From positions 248,001 to 312,000 of the forward strand of contig JAFJTR010000005.1 of NCBI GenBank assembly GCA_022559985.1: DNA of 64,000 nt. Direction: 5' to 3'. The DNA is from Parastagonospora avenae f. sp. tritici 18332-5 (lineage: Eukaryota > Ascomycota > Dothideomycetes > Pleosporales > Phaeosphaeriaceae). A program made the position numbers and the translations under genes. Positions 1 through 11,065 of this stretch are shown here, piece after piece. Positions within the stretch are counted from its first letter, which is position 1. Every line of letters starts with the position of its first letter. Below the pieces are notes generated by a model. It ran no database searches, had not been told where the DNA came from, and saw only the letters and a program-made list of their open reading frames with translations.

Positions 1-694
1 AGCGCGTTTAGGAAAGCGAAGATCGCGACAGGCAGCGTGAGCCAGCGTGTGAAGACGGAGATGGGCATCAGGAAGATGAGGACGAAGGTTAGGCAGGTGC
101 CTGTGAGGAAGAGGCCGAACATCCATTGGGAGACGTATTGGATGAGGTCGAGGATGTCGTTGATGTCGGCGGGGAGATTGACTGTCATATACTGTCAGTG
201 TTGTCCATGTGTGAGATGCGAGAATAGAACGTACTCGATGCCCCAGCAAGAAGCTCATTCCTCAAGATTTCCACTGGGTTGAACCAGTACAAGGTCTGTG
301 GCTTAGAACAGAAAGTGACTCCCTCGCCCTTGTACCCCTCACAGAATCCCCACAGTCCAACTTGATAGAAGTCGTGCAATCCCAATGTTTGAGCAATGGT
401 ATTGATCAAGGCAGAATTCGGTACGGATGCCGGCACGATGTTGCTAAGATCGAGACGTATGAAGTACCAGCCATTGATGATCTTCTGGTTCTTGATGTTC
501 GATATCTCGACGAGTATGAGGAAGACGAGTGCGACAAAGAGAAAAAATGATGTTATCAGGGCCCAGGTCTTGCGTGTTCGCGTTGCGCGTTTGATTTGTT
601 GCTTCGAGAGTTCTGCTGTAGGTACTTCCGTAGCGGGCGTTGCAGCAGTTACTACGGTGTCGTCGGATGCCCGGCGGCGATTGAAGAAGCGCAT
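1..694 (-). CDS. SUR7/PalI family membrane protein (3' end beyond window)
   Basis: The protein starts at the ATG at 694; the frame is open further upstream but only with non-ATG codons. A cytosolic basic N-terminus is followed by a membrane helix near residues 41-63 (WALITSFFLFVALVFLILV). A Cys-containing extracellular loop with LWGFCEGY and FCSKP then follows, the pattern expected of SUR7/PalI proteins. A 53-nt intron (234 to 182, GTACGT..ACAG) joins to a second exon encoding a hydrophobic stretch (QWMFGLFLTGTCLTFVLIFL), then a third one (LPVAIFAFLNA) cut by the window edge. Family members sit in plasma-membrane eisosomes or act in ambient-pH sensing; which applies here cannot be told. Confidence 0.8.
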
Positions 695-721
695 GTTGTC
701 GGTGAAGCGAAGCGTGAACAA

Positions 722-1617
722 TGGTCAAAGTGAAGGAAGAAATGAATGAAACAAAAACTATACTAATCCGACAACAACAGCAATTTTTCTGGATCTCCAA
801 GCCACGATAGGCGACAAACCTCGTACGCGTCGCTGCATGGTGTCGTGGTCGAGTTTTATGGAGAAGGGTGACGATCTCAGACTATGACGTCGATTGCATC
901 TGGACGTCAAAGAAGGCGCGGCGAATGGACCACGCAAGGCGCTAGACGACATAGCATGGCAACGGACTTGGCTTCACACTCAACAATTGGCCTCCTCGGA
1001 CGATAGCACACTGCTCGCGCACTTGCTGAGGACAAACCTGACACGTGGTTTGAGGCTGGTGTGACGGTGAGTTTGTGCAGCAGTGTTATTGTTCAGCAAC
1101 TCCAGCGAGAGTAGCATTCAATGACAAGAACAACTTTATGCAAGAGTACTGATGTATGATTGAGATCTGCGCAGGGTACATAACGAAGTGCGGAGCGGAT
1201 AAGCGGCAGCATGATGTGAGATTGACTTTGGGGTGCCGAAGCGAAGAAAGTGGTGCCAAGCTACACTATATACCTAGACCACCACCTGGGCACCTCGACC
1301 ACATACAATCACAGTCCGATCTCTCACGGATGCACTTGATATGATTTAGAAAATACAGAGCAAGCGTTTGCACAGCCATACAGTTAGAGTCTCTCGTTAT
1401 CCCATTCCAGATACCTATGGTACCTCTCAGCCTCACAAACTCGAGTTGTTCGTCCAACTTTGCACATCAGGGGGACAGGATGTACCCGAGTGCCAAACAG
1501 TCAACAAGACAAATTTCTGAATTCTTTACAACTTCGATAATCATCATGTTTTCAAAGACTCCCGTGAATCGCGACCACACCGCTAGGACGACAACAACCC
1601 CTCGGAAGAAACAAAGC
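722..1617. other. Intergenic region, no gene seen
   Basis: This gap of about 0.9 kb lies between the 5' end of the SUR7/PalI gene and the 3' end of the broken GTPase gene. Open frames here are short, lack recognisable motifs and have no splice pattern that links them. Nothing else was recognised. Confidence 0.6.
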
Positions 1618-3101
1618 TCAGTTTACAAAATAACTTTCCCAGCTCCGAACGACCTCTGAGAGGCAGCTAGAGATCTCAAGCCCATTACGCACCCGCATGG
1701 CGTACAAGCTGAATGCTGCCGCCCCAGCGAATGCGAGTTCGAGCGACGTGCGAGCCCCGATTGGCATGAATCCCATCGGCGGTGTATCATCGGTTTGGAA
1801 CTTCTGCTTTCCTTTCTCCTGCTGCTCTTGGTTGCGCGCCTGCTGTGCAGCAAGTTCGGCTCTTTCTGCCTGTTCTTCGCGTAGCTGCTGCTGGAGCGAG
1901 TCGTTGTCCTTTTCGAGTTTCGCGTGCTGTGCCTCGTTCTCGTCTATTTTTGCCTGAGCTTCGCGCAACTGCTTGTGGAGGAACTCCTTCCTCCTTCCAT
2001 CTCCCCATGTCCTCTTTTCTTGTTTCATGGTCATGTCGTTGTTCCTCTCTTTGAGCTGCGCGATCGTGCTGTCCTGATGCTGGTTGAGTAGCGCGATCTT
2101 GTCGTCTTTCTTTTCTTCCGCCTTCGCTATCCTCGCTATACTCGCTTCGAGTTGTGCGATCACATGGTCCTTCTCACCAAGTTTCTTGTAGTTCTGCGCG
2201 CTCAACTCGTTCAGAGCTTCGTTGTCTGCTCTTCCAACAGTTGTGTCTTTCCAACTCAAATGCTTCTCGACGAGCTCTTTGACGACCGTGAGCAGCGTGG
2301 GCGGAGTCGAGAGTAGTAGCCCAACTAGGCGCACCGCAGACTTCTTGGAGTTGTCGTGCCGCTCCGTATATGCTCCATAGGACTTCATGAGAGACCAATG
2401 TTTCGTAACGAGTTCGTCGTGGCGTTGGAGATGGCGCTCGTCGCCTCGAACCTAGTGCGTGGATGCTAGGACGACGTTCTTCAGGGACTCGCTGCCCACA
2501 AGTTGCTGGAATAACTGCAGCATCTGCGATTGGTCAGTTATTGAAGGCCATGAGGAAGCATACGGATAGTCACCTTTGAGGCTTGGCCACCTAGCCTTGG
2601 TGACGATATATCTTGCACATAAATGAAGCCGTGGAGCGAACGGTTGCCGGTGTGGACCAGCGCGAGTTCCGTTGACAACGACCTCAGCAGCTCTGAGTTT
2701 GAGTAGTGTTGATCGTTGAAACCGGGCATGTCTAGCAACTGCACCGTCTGCCTATTCACAGTGGCGATATACCAGGTCATGTTCCGTGTACCTGGTTCAG
2801 TGCATTAGCAGAGTGCATGTATGAAAGGGGCAATATGAGTTGGCAACACACAAGGGTCTAGCGTATGGCCCATTTGAGGCATCCTGCCATGTGCATCCGG
2901 GCCTCCAAGCGACTTGATGAAGGCACTCTTTCCAGCGCCAGTGGCTCCTATCACGACAATGATAGGGTCGTGTACGCTGGCAGACGGTACTGGCAAGAAT
3001 GCGTCTGCATACCACAAGGAAATGGTGGCGATTGCGAAAGCCCCTGTAAGGACAAAGATAGTCCACTTCAACACGCGGCGGACATTCGGCGTAATAAGCA
3101 T
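1618..3101 (-). pseudogene. Membrane-anchored P-loop GTPase (AIG1-like), interrupted by an in-frame TAG
   Basis: The first ATG is at 3101 (upstream frame uses only GTG). A membrane helix (WTIFVLTGAFAIATISLW) is followed by the G1 loop GATGAGKS, the G2 region around LDPCTRN and G3 DMPGF. Introns are 2851-2792 (60 nt) and 2573-2524 (50 nt), both GT..AG with the frame kept. In exon 3 the frame runs through VVLASTH, where G4 is expected, and meets TAG at 2454-2452. The same frame then continues for 277 codons: KHWSLMKSYGAY, a long Glu/Gln-rich coiled coil, and a C-terminal hydrophobic patch. Family members usually have Trp at about this point, so a TGG to TAG change is likely. The truncated product would be 179 residues and lack the end of the G domain. 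An intron removing the stop is less likely because the excised part encodes conserved residues. Confidence 0.72.
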
Positions 3102-4570
3102 GATGTTTGAGAGATATGTGAAAACGAAACGACGGGTGGAAGCAACGCCGAATGTGTGACGGCGAGAAACGACGGCGAGAGGCACAGTAAGACTTATACA
3201 GGGAATTCTCCATCCGGCATACGTACAATAGCAAACATGGCAGCCTGTTGAGCGGTGAGCTCCAGAAACCTAATCAATCGACGGGGTGTCTCAAAGATTG
3301 CAAATGTCACTAACGCCTTTTCGTTCACAAAACAAGCAACATGGAACATTGTTGATAAAGACCGTGCCGCGCAGGGGGGGTTCTATAATTTGATCACTCA
3401 GAGATGACAAAATTTTGATGTGTAGTAGTATGATTCTAAGGCAGGCAGAACGATATTGGAGCTACATCAGACCCTAAGATACACAAACACTTAAAATTAT
3501 GCTAAGCAACGCCTGATCTAACTATGTCAGACTTTTGATAAATCTTGAGATGCCTAGCCACTGTGGCTGAAAGTAGAGCCATAGCATTCTAAGGTAGAGG
3601 TGAGCTCCTTATATTAACATCGACGCAGAGGTGCTGCACGCCTCGCAGGGATTTGCAGAACGTTAATTTCTTATAGATTGATCACCTGTTACATCGCTAG
3701 TATGCTGTCTTGCTCTTGTGCTGATGCTAGCCCTTGTGTTGATGCCTGCTCCTGTGCCTGCTCTCGTGCTTGCATGGTATCTCCCGAGGTCGTGCCCGCC
3801 TGACGCTTCACACCTGGCATTGTGTTAAGTCTGACATGCCTCTGTCATTGATCAGAGTCTCGCAATCACATTAGCCTCGTTGTAAAGATAAACTTGTCTG
3901 AAGTGTTGACAGATATTGATGTCTAGTATGATCATTTGATACTCATGCAGCTATATCAGCAACCCTGCGGGCGCTATGGAGGCGACGCAGAACACTATGC
4001 ACGACTATGCGGGGAGAACAGCATGTTCAAGAGCTTCGACAAGTCATGTATTTGCCAAGACTTTCGCTGGACTCGTTCTGACGAGCTTGCAATCTGCCTG
4101 TCGTGCAATCACGTGGCTTGATTATTCACACTGCGCCAGATTACGTAATACATTCACGATTACCTCACAGAATACCATTACACCTATCTCATCCTACGCG
4201 CCTAGCAAATTCTACAGTCCCGCGAGAATACATAGAGCTCACGTCCTTATATTGAATCACGACTCTTTCCCAGAGCAAGGTATCACTCGTTAGTACAACG
4301 ACTGCTTCGCTTAGAACGTTGCTCAAGTATCTGAATTTCATACTTCTAAAGCACAAGCAGCCCGGCAATGAGTATGATCGAACACTTCGATTTGGTTGGC
4401 CAATTGCTTTGCTCGTGCTTGCCCTGACACTGAATCACTTTCAATGCAGAGACCGAATATCGTATTCGTACACATTCAACTCCCTGGCGCGACAAAAACA
4501 TCACAAGATGATTGTATCCCCCACATGCCAGAATCCCCCAGCTCCGCAACAAGCCTGGATTGGATACACC
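3102..4570. other. AT-rich gene-free segment
   Basis: Base composition drops visibly here relative to flanking exons, and all six frames are closed at short intervals. From about 3708 to 3775 there is a run of imperfect copies of a TGCTCxTGTGCTGATGC-like unit. A G7 run occurs near 3370. The part from 4319 to 4570 is the probable 3' flank of the SPF45 gene. No mobile-element termini or coding remnant could be recognised, so its origin is unknown. Confidence 0.5.
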
Positions 4571-6260
4571 TCAATGATCCCAAACCCCGGCATGCCACTT
4601 CTTCTCGTCGTAGAAATGCGCCCGAATCTTGCGGCCTTGGAACTCGTAACCCTCATCGAAGCGGTTGACAGCCTATACATCTGGGTTAGTATGGATGGTC
4701 TGATGGCAGGGGAGCGGGGACTTACATTGAGTGCGCTCATGACGGATTCGAATTTGATATAGACCACGCCATCCTTGTTGCCTTCATCGATCTGGACTTG
4801 TTGAACATGACCGAACTAGAAATTGTGATATCAGTATACGATCGGTGAGAAGGGTTGTTGAAGGCATACCTTGGCGCCCAATACCTCGCCCAAATCCTGT
4901 CGGATGCCGCCGTCGTTTCGCTGCGCATTCTCGTCCCAATCAATACCATCAATGCATCCCCAGGCCACCACAACGGTCGACTCTTCGCCAAACTTGCCGG
5001 GCTCGTCTTGCTGAGTGCGCATACCTCCACGGACGTCCCAGACTTGCTGGGATTTGACTTTGCCGCCGTCTTCGTCGAATGTGCTGCCTTTCTGTTGTTC
5101 CTTGCGCTTCTTGACTTCGAGATGAGTGACGACACCGTCGTTGTTCTTACCGAGACCCTGTCCCTTGACATAGCCCATCTTGGCCATCATTGCTTCGGCC
5201 TTGCTGATCTTGGGGCGCTTTGCGGGTCGCTCGTCGTAGGCAGGCTCGTCGGCGTCGCCCATGGGAACATCTGGGTGCTCGTAGCGGACAGGTGGTGCGG
5301 ATATGGTAGCGTTTGCATAGCGAACAGGCGGGCCCGAGATTGTAACGCCCTGGTACACAGCACTGGCAGAAGTACCTGGTGTAGCCGATATGAGTGGCGG
5401 TGGCGGAGCTGAAGCAGACTGCGAAGGCGGAGGAGGCGGCGGCGCATGTTGCTGTTGCGACAGGCGTATGCGGCGAGCGTACGGGTCTTCTTCCGCCTGC
5501 ATGTCTGCTGGTGGGGAGGCAGTCGCAGGGTCATATGAGGCAGGCGGCGCGAATGACGGCTTCTTCATGGCGGGTGCCGGGATCTGGTCACTGGAAGGCG
5601 AAGCTGGGCGCGACGAGTTGGAAGCTTCGCTGGCCTCGCGAGACTTTTTCTTAGCAGCTTGTTGCAAGAAAGCATCAAAGTCCTGCTTCTTGCGCGCATA
5701 ACCACCACTTGCTCTGTATGCCTTCAAGTTCGAGTAGCGCTCGGGCTTGAGGGGAGCGGTCGGGTTCCAGTACCCGTGCTGCTTCTGGAACTTCTTCTGT
5801 TCCTTCTTTCGCTGGCGTTCGTCGTACTGGCGCTGTCTTCTCTCTTCGAGGATAGAAGCATCGTCGTCTGCGGTACTCCGGTAATAATCGATGCCGTGCT
5901 GCTGGGAATTGGTGACGCGAGAGGCATCTTGCGCGGTCACAGACACGACCGGCATGGTGGGCTTTTTGGCGGGTCCGGATTTCTTGGCCTGGGGGCGTTT
6001 GATGTTGTGGGGGTTGTGAAAGTGGGAAGCTGCACGTTCACATAAGTCGTGAACTAATTTCAACGTGTGGAGCAAGTCGTGTAGATACCAGTTTTCTTCA
6101 TCTGCTCGGCCTTGGCCTGCTCTTCAGTCCACTTGACGGGCGCAGCAGAGGCGACGGTCGCTGAAGCATAAGGATTGGGAAGCCCTCCCTGGGCATATGG
6201 ATTCGGGAGGCCATACGGGTTGGGCAGGCCTTGCGCCTTCTTGTTATCCTGGGACGCCAT
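4571..6260 (-). CDS. spf45: Splicing factor 45 homologue (G-patch plus RRM)
   Basis: Four exons (6260-6089, 6029-4870, 4815-4726, 4672-4571) give 507 residues. The N-terminus repeats GLPNPY three times. A long low-complexity Pro/Ala/Ser region follows. The G-patch lies near residues 325-370 and contains AMMAKMGYVKGQGLGKNNDG. The C-terminal RRM-like domain (about 405-505) includes GHVQQVQIDE, VVYIKFES and the end KIRAHFYDEKKW. This order matches SPF45/RBM17, a nuclear protein used in 3' splice-site choice during the second step of splicing. The last intron ends at TAG 4673 and not at the nearer CAG, because only that choice keeps the RRM in frame. Confidence 0.9.
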
Positions 6261-6531
6261 ATTGTTAGCAAGAATCCTGCAGGTGCGACTGCGCGATCTG
6301 GCAACTGCTGGCTGCTCCCTGGTATGGTTAATCTTGTAAAGAGGAAGAAAGATAATTTAGTTCAGAGAAGTGATAAGAGCCATCAGACGCAGGTGATGTT
6401 TGCGCCGCGAGTGACGTGAAGTTGTGGTCGTGAAGCCAAACGCCATTAAGCAGCCGAATCGCGGAGGGATCCCGCGCTAAGCGTCACGTGCGCTGCAGGC
6501 ACCGGGTGAATCGCGTCATGCACGCGATGCG

Positions 6532-6537
6532 CCTCGG
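6532..6537 (+). promoter_or_regulatory. CCTCGG element, candidate FarA/FarB site
   Basis: CCTCGG lies 210 bp upstream of the ATG of the peroxisomal acyl-CoA synthetase gene. The Zn2Cys6 regulators FarA and FarB of Aspergillus bind this core upstream of fatty-acid catabolic and peroxisomal genes. A single hexamer can occur by chance; the functional fit with the downstream gene is the reason for noting it. Confidence 0.4.
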
Positions 6538-6590
6538 AGAAGTACTTGTCCGATAGAAAACGGGATAGACTCATTAGACACATCTTTCCA

Positions 6591-6672
6591 TCAGCAGGTT
6601 CTGATGTACATATTGAATTGACCGTTATTTCGTTGTTGCAATTGAGCGATTAGCAGGTACTCCTGATGTACA
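6591..6672 (+). repeat. Degenerate direct repeat in the promoter
   Basis: The word GCAGGT followed by CTGATGTACA occurs twice, at 6591-6610 and 6650-6672, with starts 59 bp apart. The second copy has three extra bases in the middle. It may be a duplicated regulatory site or chance. Confidence 0.45.
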
Positions 6673-6746
6673 AGTGATATTCCCGATGGCACTGATCTAA
6701 TCTGACAAGTTGCAGTCATCCCTTATCTCTACACACATAGCACAAC

Positions 6747-8400
6747 ATGTCGCCCTCCACGCTGGCCGATGCCTTTTCCAAGGACTCATCCGCGACCGCC
6801 ATCATCGTGCCTGGCAGTCCTGCGCTGCATGTCTCCTACCAGAAGCTCACTGCCGATGTGAAGGCGTTCCAGCAGCAGTTGGCGAACGTCGGTGTTTCGG
6901 CGCAAGCAGCTGTACGTGAATATGTTGAATCACGGGATATCACAGTTTGCTCATCCTTTCTCAGGTGTCCATCGCCCTTCCCAACACATACGAGTTCATC
7001 GTGTCCTTCATTGCCGCATCATGGCAGCGAGCAATTGCGGCGCCTCTGAACCCGGCATACAAGCAGTCCGAATTCGAATTCTACATCGACGACCTCAGCT
7101 CCGCCATCGCACTGGTACCCAAGGGCGCTTTCGCACAAGACGCAGCAGCGGTGAGAGCAGCGCGGAAGTACAATGCGGCCATCGCCGAGTGCTACTACAA
7201 CGGCAGCGAGGTTGTACTGGATGTCAAGGAGACCGGCAAGCTGGCTGGTAAGAAAGCTCAACTCCAAGTTGCGCAGCCAGACGATGTCGCGCTGGTACTT
7301 CATACATCAGGCACTACAGGACGTCCCAAAGCTGTGCCTCTGACGCACCGCAACCTGCTGCGTACCATGAAGAACATCCAGGGAACCTATGAGCTGACGT
7401 CCAAGGATCGCACCATGCTGGTCATGCCCCTTTTCCACGTGCATGGCCTGCTCGCTGGCTTCCTTGCGCCCTTGGCTTCTGGTGGCTCGGTTGTTGTGCC
7501 ACTAAAGTTCTCTGCGACCGTGTTTTGGAAAGACTTTGCAGAGCACAAGGCGAACTGGTACACCGCTGTTCCTACGATTCATCAGATCTTGCTCAAGAAC
7601 CCCATTCCGAGTCCAAAGCCAGAGATCCGCTTCATTCGATCATGCTCGTCTCCCCTCTCGCCAAAGACCTTCCACGAGCTAGAGAAGGCTCTTGGCGCGC
7701 CTGTGTTGGAGGCTTATGCGATGACTGAGGCTGCCCATCAAATGACCAGTAACCCTCTGCCGCCGGGTCAGCGTAAGCCCGGTAGCGTGGGGCTAGGTCA
7801 AGGTGTCGAGGTCAAGATCCTCAACGATGCCGGCGACGAAGTACCGCAAGGCAAAGAGGCAGAGATCTGCATCCGTGGGGAGAATGTTACCAAAGGTTAC
7901 CTAAACAACCCCAGCGCCAACGCCTCTTCGTTTACCAAGGGCGGCTTCTTCCGCACTGGCGACCAAGGCTTGATGGATACCGATGGCTACGTGATTATCA
8001 CTGGTAGGATCAAGGAGTTGATTAACAAGGGTGGAGAAAAGATCAGTCCCATTGAGCTCGACAATGTCATTGCGCAACACCCAGCTGTATCCGAAGCAGT
8101 CAGCTTCGCGATTGAAGATGAGATGTACGGACAGGACGTCGGTCTTGCGATCGTCCTCAAGGATGGCCAGACACTCAATGAGGGAGAGCTCAGGGCGTGG
8201 ATGTCAGAGCGTCTCTCCAAATTCAAACTGGCAAAGAAGGTAAGTTATCGTCACGTCTCTCAATACATGACGCAAGACAATCTAACAAATCGCAGGTTTT
8301 CTTCACCGATATCATGCCCAAGACAGCCACCGGCAAGATTCAAAGACGCCTCGTCGCCGAAGCCATGCTCAAGAAAGAGAAGCCGCAAGCCAAGCTATAG
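6747..8400 (+). CDS. PCS60: Peroxisomal acyl-CoA/oxalyl-CoA synthetase, PCS60 type
   Basis: Three exons (6747-6911, 6965-8239, 8296-8400) encode 514 residues, the usual length for this ANL-superfamily adenylating enzyme. The phosphate-binding motif LHTSGTTGRPKAVPLTH lies near residues 165-182. EAYAMTEA and TGDQG follow, then the C-terminal catalytic lysine in TATGKIQRR. The protein ends in AKL, a type 1 peroxisomal targeting signal, and this is visible only when the last intron (8240-8295) is removed. Such enzymes form CoA thioesters from acyl or oxalate substrates in peroxisomes; yeast Pcs60 acts on oxalate. The true substrate here is not known. Confidence 0.92.
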
Positions 8401-9281
8401 TTTCAGCTCACCGTCTCTTGTCGACGCACAAACTGCGCCTGTACCATATTGTGTAGCGATCTGGGATGCTCCAAGCAGGCCCCGCATAGACTTAGCATAC
8501 AATCGTTGCCCTGCATTGCACTACCTTCCACTCGAGCTAACATCACGTCATCTATGCTTGTTATTACCCCGCTGGCGATTTACGAATCCTTTTTACACGA
8601 TATAAACACTGCCACTTTTGTCTACCAGGCTGGGGGCCAAATGCGTGGGGCGACCAATCATTTGTTCAGAGACGCACAGACCTCGTAGATGCAGCTAACG
8701 CATGACAGACGACGCGCATAACCGCCCCTCGAACATCGACCTGTTCAAACATCCGAGCGGACCGGCGGATTGTCGTGTGTCTCTTGAGACATCGGTCTGT
8801 AGACGAATGGCGTTCCCTAACGAGGGCACGGATTGCCCCGCGCGCGGCATGGCGTCTGCCGCCGCAACTCTTTACGACGTAGCTGAACCATTTGGCGGAG
8901 GCTGTGGGATCGGTTGGCCCCTGTGTGCCGTGTCTCTAGACATGTTTTGATGTAGCAGTCTGCGTACAGACCTTGGCCGCATATGTTAAGGAAGACTCTG
9001 AGCCGTCTTCACTGCTGATTGTGTGTGGGCTTGCTATTGCTAACCTCATAGCCTGGTTGCACAACGCCAATTGCAAGTCTCTCAGACTTCTCGCATTCTA
9101 TTCTGGGACGTCAATTAAGGGCTCCACCTACTGGGTCTACCTGCCTGTAAATTTACGTGGTCATTGCATCGGTCGTTTTCCGCATGGTGGTGATCAGGCG
9201 GCCGTCCGGCATTACCCTCGCATTCCCCTCGCGCTTCGTTTCAGAAACCTGAACAACAGATTTGACGTCGCCGACATTGTC
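8401..9281. other. Intergenic region, 5' flank of the Cys-module gene
   Basis: The 3' part (8973-9281) stays open in the frame of the downstream gene but has no ATG, so it may be leader or hold an unseen first exon. The first 570 bp show only short frames. A likely 3' UTR of the PCS60-like gene lies at its start. Confidence 0.5.
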
Positions 9282-10850
9282 ATGCACCCCATAACTCATC
9301 TTAGCGGCGCCAAAGATACTTCAACGCGAGATGCTCCTGTTGCCAGCGCGCTTTCGTCCGGCTTGCGCGAGAACTCCAACAAAATGCAGGGCCAACACAT
9401 AGACATGGATAGCACTTCCAGTGGTAATACTACTCCCACATCGGATCGGTACTCTCTCAGCAATGTGTCCAGCGTCTCTTCTTTGTCTTCTTCAAGCTTG
9501 CCAAAACGATCGTCGATGAAATCAAGCTTAAGATCAAGGCATTCTACGACCAGCATTAGATCATCACCACCAACCGTTCGATTTGCAGAGCCAGAATTGC
9601 CATCGAGACCCAAGCCAACACCACTACAATACCAGCGTCAACAAAATCCTCTACAACGACACAGCGTCCAATGTGCACCAATGCGGTATCGCTCACGACC
9701 TCCATCAGTAGCCTCAAATCCCGCTTCATCAAGATACTCAATCGGTCCCCAGCCTTCCGCGACACTGCCACCACATAACGCGGCCACCCAGCAATCAAGC
9801 CAGCTCAACTTCAGCAAACCACGAGCCAGCCAGCGTTTCTCCACCATAGTACAGCCTCCTCCCCCCAACCATCGGCACTCCCTCGCAAAAGCCCCAGAAG
9901 ACTTCACACCCCCCTCGCTCGCGCTCGAGCGCCGCGTATCCTCCTTCCAATCCACCACGTCTTCTTTCTCCGTGCAATCCGCACCCGCGGCACTTCCTTC
10001 TACCACCCCGCCAGGCCCGTATAATCCTCTAGATCACTACATCCCCTGCGTCTCCCCATCCTGCAACACACTCTACTCCCCCACGCACCTCGGACTCGCA
10101 TTCTACCTCCCGCAAGGCCCGTACTCACTCTCAAAGCTCCGAGGGCATTGTCCAGCTCATGCGGTGCAGGACCTCAAAGATGCCAACGCGTGGTGTAAAA
10201 GCAACTACGAGCGCTTGCGGCAGAACGCAGGGCGGAAGACGCTAGGCCAGATTTCCGCCGAGTTTGAGATTTCCCTCGAGGAATTCCGGCTGCAGAGAAA
10301 AGGCGAAGAAAAGGACTTGGGTGAGAAACTGAAACGGCGGGTCATAGGCTCTCCGGCCGGAGGTAGACAACCCAGCGACAATTCGTGGCGCTGGGAATTC
10401 ACCACTCGACACTGCACGCGCGCCACCTGTCCTTCTCCACGCTACTCCCCCTTCGCCAACCACCTGTACGCATTCTACCACTCCCACACACAGACTCGAT
10501 CCGAACCGTCGTCGTTCGCGCCGCTCCCGACGCTCTGTCCTGAGTGTGCGACCAACGAGGTCGCGGCGTTCGAGCGCTTGATTACGGAGAAATGGGGGTC
10601 GAGGTGTGGGTGGCATGAGCGGGAGTGGGATGAGTGGATTGAGAAGGTTGTGGGCGAGAGGTTTGAGGAGAGGGTTTTTTGGGAGGGCGCGCAGGAGAGG
10701 GAGGTTAGGGAGTGGATTGGGCGGAGGGGGGGAAAGGTGGTTAGTGAGGTAGTAGAGGACGGGGGTAAATTGAAAGAGCGTGAGGAGGTGGAGGTTTTAG
10801 GCAAGAAGAAGAACGTGTTTAAGAGATTGTTCAGGATAGGTGGGGAGTAG
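9282..10850 (+). CDS. Ser-rich protein with a duplicated Cys4/Cys3His module, unknown function
   Basis: I do not recognise the family. The first in-frame ATG is at 9282 (522 residues); another possible start is 9384. Residues 1-240 are rich in Ser, Pro and Arg and look disordered. Two similar modules follow. The first has C256-x4-C261, then YSP and AFY, then C290-x2-H293. The second has C378-x4-C383, again YSP and AFY, then C419-x2-C422. Spacing suggests two zinc-binding knuckles from an internal duplication. The C-terminus is a charged, Trp-containing helix-rich region ending in KKKNVFKRLFRIGGE. No signal peptide or clear membrane segment is visible, so a cytosolic or nuclear role is possible. 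Confidence 0.75.
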   Translation: MHPITHLSGAKDTSTRDAPVASALSSGLRENSNKMQGQHIDMDSTSSGNTTPTSDRYSLSNVSSVSSLSSSSLPKRSSMKSSLRSRHSTTSIRSSPPTVRFAEPELPSRPKPTPLQYQRQQNPLQRHSVQCAPMRYRSRPPSVASNPASSRYSIGPQPSATLPPHNAATQQSSQLNFSKPRASQRFSTIVQPPPPNHRHSLAKAPEDFTPPSLALERRVSSFQSTTSSFSVQSAPAALPSTTPPGPYNPLDHYIPCVSPSCNTLYSPTHLGLAFYLPQGPYSLSKLRGHCPAHAVQDLKDANAWCKSNYERLRQNAGRKTLGQISAEFEISLEEFRLQRKGEEKDLGEKLKRRVIGSPAGGRQPSDNSWRWEFTTRHCTRATCPSPRYSPFANHLYAFYHSHTQTRSEPSSFAPLPTLCPECATNEVAAFERLITEKWGSRCGWHEREWDEWIEKVVGERFEERVFWEGAQEREVREWIGRRGGKVVSEVVEDGGKLKEREEVEVLGKKKNVFKRLFRIGGE

Positions 10851-11065
10851 GTGGGGATTTCGGTAAATTCTTATTCTTAGTGATAATGTTTCGAATTATG
10901 ATGGGTGGTAGTTTGAGAAGCTTGAGAGATGGATAATGAGCATATGCACAATCACCAGGAATGACAATTGAAAGCACATGTGGTGACTAGTGCAATCAGC
11001 TCAGTATGTGGTTGAAGAAACTCGACGATGGCAGCAAATGCTTCAGGTGAGTGGCTGTGACTTAC

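Larger units (their letters stand above)
6261..6746. promoter_or_regulatory. Divergent promoter region between spf45 and the PCS60-like gene
   Basis: The two genes are transcribed away from each other across 486 bp. The region holds a CACGTG at 6485-6490, a CCTCGG at 6532-6537 and a degenerate direct repeat at 6591-6672. No clear TATA box is seen for either gene. Confidence 0.55.

Noticed and set aside
2452..2499. A 48-nt intron (GTG..TAG) that would remove the stop in the GTPase gene
   Set aside because: The excised part encodes VVLASTH-type conserved residues and the donor GTGGGC is weak, so a real stop is more likely.
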